Positions 57,211-64,000 of a stretch of DNA of 64,000 bases are shown in pieces. Source of the DNA: Ficedula albicollis (Eukaryota > Chordata > Aves > Passeriformes > Muscicapidae); contig NC_021673.1 in assembly GCF_000247815.1 (NCBI RefSeq), forward strand, positions 349,800 to 413,799, in the 5' to 3' direction. The position numbers were made by a program, and so were the translations under genes. Position 1 is the stretch's first letter, and each line of letters opens with the position of its first letter. The notes below the pieces were generated by a model. It had not been told where the DNA came from. It did not search any database and saw only the letters and a list, made by a program, of their open reading frames with translations.

Positions 57211-59196
57211 TGTTATCAGTGATCACAGGGGGCAGAGCGGGGCCGGCCCATGCAGGAGCGTGCGGGGCGGGCGCTGGGAGTCGCCAGGAGGGTCAGGAGG
57301 AGCCCTGGAGCACCCCGGGGCAGAGCACACCGGGAGGGAGAGCCCAGGCTCGGTGCAGGGACAGCGGTGACTCTGATTCCCGGGAACAGAAGTGGGCACT
57401 GGGAGCACTGGGCACATGGAAGGGACACACGGTGCCCACAGGCCAAGGATCTTTCCTTCTCCCCCAGCAGCTGAGCACCCCCACAACAGCCTTTCCAGGC
57501 CCTGGCACCGTCACCGATGTTCACCAACAGTCCCTGCAGCCGCTGCTGCTCTCCCACGGCCCTGCCCCCCTGTCCCACCAGCCCCAGCCCTGGTGCAAGC
57601 CCTGCCTGCCGCTCCCTCCACTCGAGGGAACGGGGAGCGGAGCCCTCAGGCCAAGCCCCACCCGGTTTCTCACTCCGGCACACAAACAGTGCCGAGGCAG
57701 CGGCCCTGAGCACGCAGCTGGTGGCTGACCCCGGCAAGGCCACGGTGTGCTGCCACCACGGCACCGTTGCTGACAGCCACTCTGCGCTGCCCTGGCCCCA
57801 GCACGGCCGCGCTGCTGGCCTCGGCTCAGCACGGCTGCCACGGCACGTCCTGCTGGCCAAGGCCACTGCTGGCCACCGGGCCGGGCTGGCTCAGGTCCTG
57901 GCTGGGACTCAGCAGCCCCCACCGGCTCCACGTCCCTGTCTGAGCTCACACTGCACAGTGCACTTCTGAGGGGCTCTGAACACAGGAACACTCCCTGCAG
58001 GGGACACGGGGGGGGGCAGGCCCAGGCTCCAGCCCTTTTCGTTCGGAGAATTGATCATGCAACCATCTGGTCTTGGTAGATAAAAAACAGAAGTGGGAAG
58101 TCTGATCTTTAGCAGACAGTTTGTGATTGATTACACAAAGGCAGGAAATCTGATTCTGCAAAAAAACCTTTCAGCCTATGGAAAACCCTTTTTTTCTTTT
58201 ACAAACTGCTATGCACAATATTCATAACAGGGGGATTTAAACAGAGTGAGTTTAATCATATATTTCCTTTTATTTGGGTCCACGTTCTTATTTTAAGTAT
58301 TCTGGTTTATACAAACTCCAAAACTTCTACGATTAACACGAATCAGTGTTAATCAGTGTTAATCAGTGTTATCAGTGATCACAGGGGGCAGAGCGGGGCC
58401 GGCCCATGCAGGAGCGTGCGGGGCGGGCGCTGGGAGTCGCCAGGAGGGTCAGGAGGAGCCCTGGAGCACCCCGGGGCAGAGCACACCGGGAGGGAGAGCC
58501 CAGGCTCGGTGCAGGGACAGCGGTGACTCTGATTCCCGGGAACAGAAGTGGGCACTGGGAGCACTGGGCACATGGAAGGGACACACGGTGCCCACAGGCC
58601 AAGGATCTTTCCTTCTCCCCCAGCAGCTGAGCACCCCCACAACAGCCTTTCCAGGCCCTGGCACCGTCACCGATGTTCACCAACAGTCCCTGCAGCCGCT
58701 GCTGCTCTCCCACGGCCCTGCCCCCCTGTCCCACCAGCCCCAGCCCTGGTGCAAGCCCTGCCTGCCGCTCCCTCCACTCGAGGGAACGGAGAGCGGAGCC
58801 CTCAGGCCAAGCCCCACCCGGTTCCTCACTCCGGCACACAAACAGTGCCGAGGCAGCGGCCCTGAGCACGCAGCTGGTGGCTGACCCCGGCAAGGCCACG
58901 GTGTGCTGCCACCACGGCACCATTGCTGACAGCCACTCTGCGCTGCCCTGGCCCCAGCACGGCCGCGCTGCTGGCCTCGGCTCAGCACGGCTGCCACGGC
59001 ACGTCCTGCTGGCCAAGGCCACTGCTGGCCACCGGGCCGGGCTGGCTCAGGTCCTGGCTGGGACTCAGCAGCCCCCACCGGCTCCACGTCCCTGTCTGAG
59101 CTCACACTGCACAGTGCACATCTGAGGGGCTCTGAACACAGGAACACTCCCTGCAGGGGACACGGGGGGGGGCAGGCCCAGGCTCCAGCCCTTTTC
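56892..59196. repeat. Tandem duplication of about 1.15 kb in the ELP6-SCAP interval
   Basis: Copy 1 is 56892-58040 (1,149 bp) and copy 2 is 58041-59196 (1,156 bp). They are adjacent and head to tail. They differ by roughly ten substitutions, a 3 bp deletion and a 10 bp TCAGTGTTAA-type expansion. Each copy has an AT-rich third and a GC-rich two-thirds. Neither has a recognisable gene. Confidence 0.93.
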
Positions 59197-59199
59197 TTG

Positions 59200-60700
59200 G
59201 ATACAGACACTGGCTAAGGGCAGAAGGAACCAGGCCAAAGTCAGCAGTGATGTCACACGGTGCTGATGTCACAGTGCTGATGTCACACAATAACCGTGCT
59301 GGTTTCAAAAGGGAGAGGCAGAGCCTGGGGGTCGGCTTTGGGATCTCTCCAAGGATAATCATACAGATACTACTCCAATTATACACCATTCTGTGCCCAT
59401 CACAGCTGCACTGCCAGCAGCTGCTGCTCCTCTCATCCTCCCTAGGCAGACTGTGACACTGCATGGGCACTGCCACCACCCTGGGACAGCAGCAGTGCCA
59501 CTGGGCACTGCCACTTCCACAGCAGAGCACAGAGACACCCGGGGACACCAGGGACAAGTGGGCCTATAGCACACACACAGCCTGACCCCCCTCCCTCCCC
59601 TGTGGCTTTGCCACAATCCCTGGAGCCCGCCTGGCTTCCCTGGGCTGCCACTGATCAGCAGTCACAGCCCTGAGCTCCCAAAACTAAGGAAAAACATTCC
59701 CAAACCAGCAGAGGATGGGTCACTGAGTCTACGTGGAAAATCAGGAATGTGTCGCGCTGCCAGAGCTGCTATCCCAGCTCTGGAGCTGCAAGCACCTGGC
59801 AGGTTGCTCTGGACTCTCACAAGTGTGTGGGATGTTCTCATCTCCCAGGATAAATGGGATATCCCAGCAGGAGCATCTTCCAGGAGACCTGCAGGCCCGA
59901 ACTCTGCTCCTAGGGTTGCCCTTGTGGCCATGGGGAAGGGCCTCTCCTCATCCAGGCTTGGGAGATTCCTGCTCCCTGCCAAGGAGCAGATGGAGAGCAG
60001 TTCCCACCCAGAGACCCATGGTTACTTAACCACTGTACCCTTATCTCACTAAGATTACAGGTTATTATTTTTACAGACTGCTTCAGCACAGGCAGGTCAG
60101 GGAGCTGCCAGTCAGGCTCTGGGATGAGGAAGCAGGGGCTGGCTCACAGAGGGGTTTATCTGGCCACAAACCCAGGAGGAGCCTGGGATGAAGCACGGCA
60201 GCGCCCAGGTCGTGAGGGCTGTACACAGAGCTGTGGATGTACCAACTGCAGGCAGCTGGAGCTGGGAGCTGGGCACATCTCTGGCAGCCAGAACCAGGAG
60301 CAAGGAGAGGATTGCACCAGGCTCCCAGACCTTCCCTGCTCCACCCGCGGTGTGTCACCTGCTCCCGTGCCAGCGCAGGGAGGGGGGCGCTCCCCGCGCA
60401 GCGCCAGGCACTGCCCGGCACTCCGGAAAAGGTGAGGCACGGCACACCCAGCCCGCGGGGCACCCCTGCCTGTACTCACAGGCTCTAAGGGCCATTCTTG
60501 CAAGTTCTTGCTCCTCTTCTTGGCCTGAGCGTGTTGGGAACGGGGTGGGAGGACAAAGGGATGCAGCAGGCTCCAGGCAGGCTGATCCCACCTTGGCAGC
60601 ACTTCCAGGAGTGTCTGAGCTTCCCCCCTGGGTCAGGCTGCTGCGCTGCTCCCGAGAGGTGCTGGTGGTGTTTTTGCAAAGGCAGGGACTGCCATTCCCA
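59200..60700. other. ELP6-SCAP intergenic sequence or ELP6 3' UTR
   Basis: No coding exon recognised. The ELP6 3' UTR should begin at 60740 and extend leftward, but no AATAAA could be assigned on the minus strand. Confidence 0.45.
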
Positions 60701-60745
60701 GCAGTGTCACAGTGTCACAGGACTGCCATTCCCAGCAGTGTCACA
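60698..60745 (+). repeat. Short tandem repeat over the ELP6 stop codon
   Basis: GGACTGCCATTCCCAGCAGT plus GTCACA recurs immediately around the ELP6 stop. Confidence 0.8.
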
Positions 60746-63062
60746 GGACTGCAGCCGACAGCCCCCGCGCGAAAAAGGTGACGTTCCTGTCCTGGATCTT
60801 GTACTGGTAGATCTGGACCTGATCCTGCTCCGCTGCCTGCCGCAAGGACAATCTCTTGATTATCTTAATCTGCAAAGGGAAAGGAACAGGAACATTGTCC
60901 CTTTGGCTCAGAGCATCCTTGTCCCCCCTGCCTCTGGCTGGCCTGCAGGGAAGGGGGGGTCACTGATAAATAATCCAGGAGCAGCAGCTGTCCCTGTGCC
61001 TTTGGTGACAGTCCCTGATGAGGGATCACACAAGTGTCAGCACCCTCCCAGCCCTACAGAGATAATCACAGGCCGGTTCACAGCCACTGTTTGGGGAAAT
61101 TTTCCAGGAAAGTTTTCCCCCTCCCTGGGGTGGGAGAAGCCTGCACTGCAGCTGCTGGGTGAGGTGTGGAATCCCAGCTGGCAGGCTGTCCCTGAATACC
61201 CCTGCAGAAGCAGAGTGACAGCTGGGTGCTCCAGCACATCCTGGTGCTGAGGGATTACTCCTTAATCACCCTGCAGCCTTGGCTGTGTCCCACAGCCCCA
61301 GGGCCTGCAGTGCTGCAGGTGACAGGGACACTGCCACCTGTGGTGCTGTGCTGTGCTCACCTGCCCATGAACATCCTTGCAGAAGCCAGTGGCCAGCCCC
61401 TCTGCCCACAGGATGAGGTCACTGTGATGGCACAGGGAGTTCACAACCAGCTCGTTCTCCTCATCTTCTGAATCCTCGCTGCTGTGAACCAGCACCACGA
61501 TGTTCCCCTGCAACGGGAGCAGCAGGGAGCAATGAGCCCCCAGCTGGGCCTAACCCCTTAGGGGAAGGACAGGGGTGGCAACAGGAGCTTTCGCAAAGAG
61601 CCCATCTAAGCCCCAGCTTGGTCTGAATCCCACTGGGAAAATAACCAGCAGCTGCTAATGGAGAGGCTGGACATTCCCCAGGCAGAAACCCCCTGCACCT
61701 GGCTGAGCCCCAGCGTGGGCATTCTGCCCTTCTGCCCCACTCAGGTGACACCCCTGCAGAGCTGCCTCCAAAGCAGAGGTGTCCCTGCCCACGCATGACC
61801 TTTACAGTCCCTTCCAACACAGGCCATTGTGTGATACACCAACACTGCAGAGCTCACTGTACATTGTATACACACACACATACATGTAACTAATGTGCAG
61901 TCTAAAAATACCTCCAGCCTCTGTAAGGAGACAGCGGCTGAACCAGTCTGTCAGGCTGGGCAGATGGCACTGACTGAATGCAGAGCAGGTAAATAAAGAG
62001 GTGGCCAAAGGGCTGCAGCAGTGCTCACACCCTCACAGCTCTGACAGGGAGCAAACATCTCTCCAACACACTGACTCTATTAACATCCATCTCAAGAGAC
62101 TGCCTCAGCCCATGCAAGTCACCAGTGACTTAAAATAACACAAATTCTCAATCAATTAAAATGTACTTTAAAGCTTCAGAACACCTCAGACAGAAATAGC
62201 AAAGTGTTAGCGTGGTTTATCATCTTTTTTAGCTCTTTGGAGGTAAATACTCTCTGCAAGCAGCACATCCCCTGTCAGCACGTACAGCCCAACACGCCGT
62301 GCTGTGAATGCAGGGTGACACCACTGCCTCACTCCTCACCCTGCAGGGAAGTGCCCAGGGAGGGGACACTGCCTGCGATGGCAGAGTTAGGATGTGACTC
62401 TGAGCACTTGCGGCTGTGGTGCTCTCAGGAGTCCCCACACAACTGGGAGAGCTCTGTAGATCATCACCCCACCTTGGGGACCAGCCAGAGAAGTCATGCT
62501 GGAGGGTGGTGGGAGCAGCAACTGGGGTGCCCCCAAGAGGCCCTTAATTCTGTCCCCTGTGAGACTCACCAGCCCCCCCCATGACTCATTTCCACCCCTG
62601 CCCTCCCACACAGGGGTGTGAGTCAGGATCTCTGGAGAGCCAGGAGCTCCGAAGAATCCCTGTTTATACATCAGAGACACACTGCCCCTCTCTGGGCAGC
62701 ATCTCACAGGAATCCAGCTGAACAGGAGCCTGCCCAGGCACTCAGGGACCCACACAACTCCCCAGAGCGGGCCCCGAGCAATGACCTGAACTCCTTGGAC
62801 AGCCACAGCCTCTCAAACACCTCATGATGGTGAGATGGAAAGAAGAAAGGCTCTGCCCTGGAGCAGTACCTGCAGCTGGCAGCACACGGACACACGGCAG
62901 TAGTGGATGAAGTCCAGCACGGCCACTGGAGCAGCCCCCAGGCTCAGCAGCACACTGAGGTCATCCACCAGCAGCACGGGCCCTTTCCAGGAAGCCTGGG
63001 CACAGGGAGTCAGGGACACCCGCACAAAGTCAAACAGGGCTCGCAGCTCACCGCTGCTCCCG
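60741..63062 (-). CDS. ELP6: ELP6, Elongator subunit 6; last three exons, 5' part outside the window
   Basis: ELP6 is one of three RecA-like subunits (ELP4, 5, 6) forming the accessory ring of Elongator, which modifies the wobble uridine of tRNAs. Exons: 63062-62870 (DFVRVSL, PVLLVDDLSVLLSLG, VAVLDFIHYCR), 61507-61361 (GNIVVLVHSSEDSEDEENEL, LILWAEGLATGFCKDVHGQ) and 60869-60741 (YQYKIQDRNVTFFARGLS, ending AAVL and TGA). Junctions are GT-AG and phases agree. Together they give about 155 codons against 266 in human. The N-terminal 110 or so must lie to the right. No poly(A) signal could be assigned. Identity rests on recalled human protein. Confidence 0.92.
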
Positions 63063-63235
63063 CTGCAAGACACCAAGAGGAGTCAGGGGATTGTGCTGCA
63101 TGTCCCCCCTCACCCACCGACCCACAGCCTGCCCCACTGCTGCCCCCACTGCTGCCCCAGCCACCTCCCTGCTGCCCCTTCACACCTCCTGCCCTGCTCA
63201 GCAACTGTGGAATGGCTTGGCATATAGGAAACTCA

Positions 63236-63345
63236 AAGCCCACCCAGTGCCACCTCTCTGCCATGGGCAGGGACACCTTCCACTATCCCAGGCTGCTCCA
63301 AGCCCTGTCCAAGCTGGCCTTGGGCACTTGGGGAAATGTCTGGAC
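63236..63345 (-). mobile_element. CR1-like LINE fragment
   Basis: GGGCAGGGACACCTTCCACT and CAGGCTGCTCCAAGCCCTGT fit. It lies close to poly-G run 10. Confidence 0.75.
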
Positions 63346-63428
63346 TTTGCTGAGCTTCCCAGGCAACATGGAGAAAATGATGTGAGAATAAACCCAAAAG
63401 CCAGCATGAACAAAAAAAAAAAAAAAAA

Positions 63429-63782
<354 letters not shown>

Positions 63783-64000
63783 CTAAAAGCCAGCACTGTT
63801 CTCTTGGATAAAACTCAAAATAATGAAAGAAGGGAATAAAACCAATTGGCTGGGGTTTTGCTTGACACACACCTGTGGAGTGCTGAAACAAATGTTTTTC
63901 TAGACCTGTGGCATGCTTGGCAATGAGGATGGGGGTGGAAGTTCCCCTGAAATTCTGGGAAGGGGGACAGGATCCCTCCATGAGCAGCAGCGAGGGACAG

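Noticed and set aside
57210..58884. Two copies of a 172-residue frame as a duplicated gene
   Set aside because: The frames lie in GC-rich DNA open in many phases. The protein resembles nothing I know and has no exon structure.

Overview
This is a vertebrate nuclear window, most likely from a bird. It carries many 3' fragments that look like CR1 LINEs, degraded retroviral pol, short GT-AG introns and GC-rich sequence. Three genes are recognisable by recalled protein similarity and lie in the order known from human 3p21.31. PTPN23 (HD-PTP) is on the plus strand at about 0.1-13.7 kb. SCAP is on the minus strand at about 13.8-56 kb. ELP6 is on the minus strand from 60.7 kb and runs off the right edge.

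Region by region: 0-13.7 kb holds PTPN23 from about human residue 54 to the stop codon. It covers the BRO1 domain, the coiled-coil V domain, a proline-rich exon that has been lost, the PTP domain and the C-terminal tail. PTPN23 and SCAP converge tail to tail, with their poly(A) signals only about 80 bp apart. 15.1-44.5 kb holds all 22 SCAP coding exons. After removing two poly-G insertions and their duplicated flanks they sum to 3,873 nt, or 1,290 residues plus a stop. 44.6-55.6 kb is probably SCAP intron 1, dominated by two minisatellites. A CpG-rich block at 55.6-56.6 kb is the likely SCAP promoter, but its core is masked by poly-G. 56.6-60.7 kb is intergenic and contains a putative LTR end and a 1.15 kb tandem duplication. 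60.7-63.1 kb holds the last three ELP6 exons.

The genes do not form an operon. PTPN23 works in ESCRT-linked endosomal sorting, SCAP escorts SREBP in cholesterol sensing, and ELP6 is part of Elongator, which modifies tRNA.

The most striking signal is technical. Ten pure G homopolymers of 191-2,206 bp total 7,229 bp, about 11% of the window. Several are flanked by duplicated unique sequence. Illumina adapter sequence is embedded at one poly-G edge and at the exact place where a PTPN23 exon is missing. These look like read and gap-filling artefacts, not biology. I see no convincing new biological system. The better biological leads are a GC-AG intron in SCAP, an Asn-Met repeat in SCAP coding sequence, the long minisatellites, a nested solo LTR and the close convergent gene ends.
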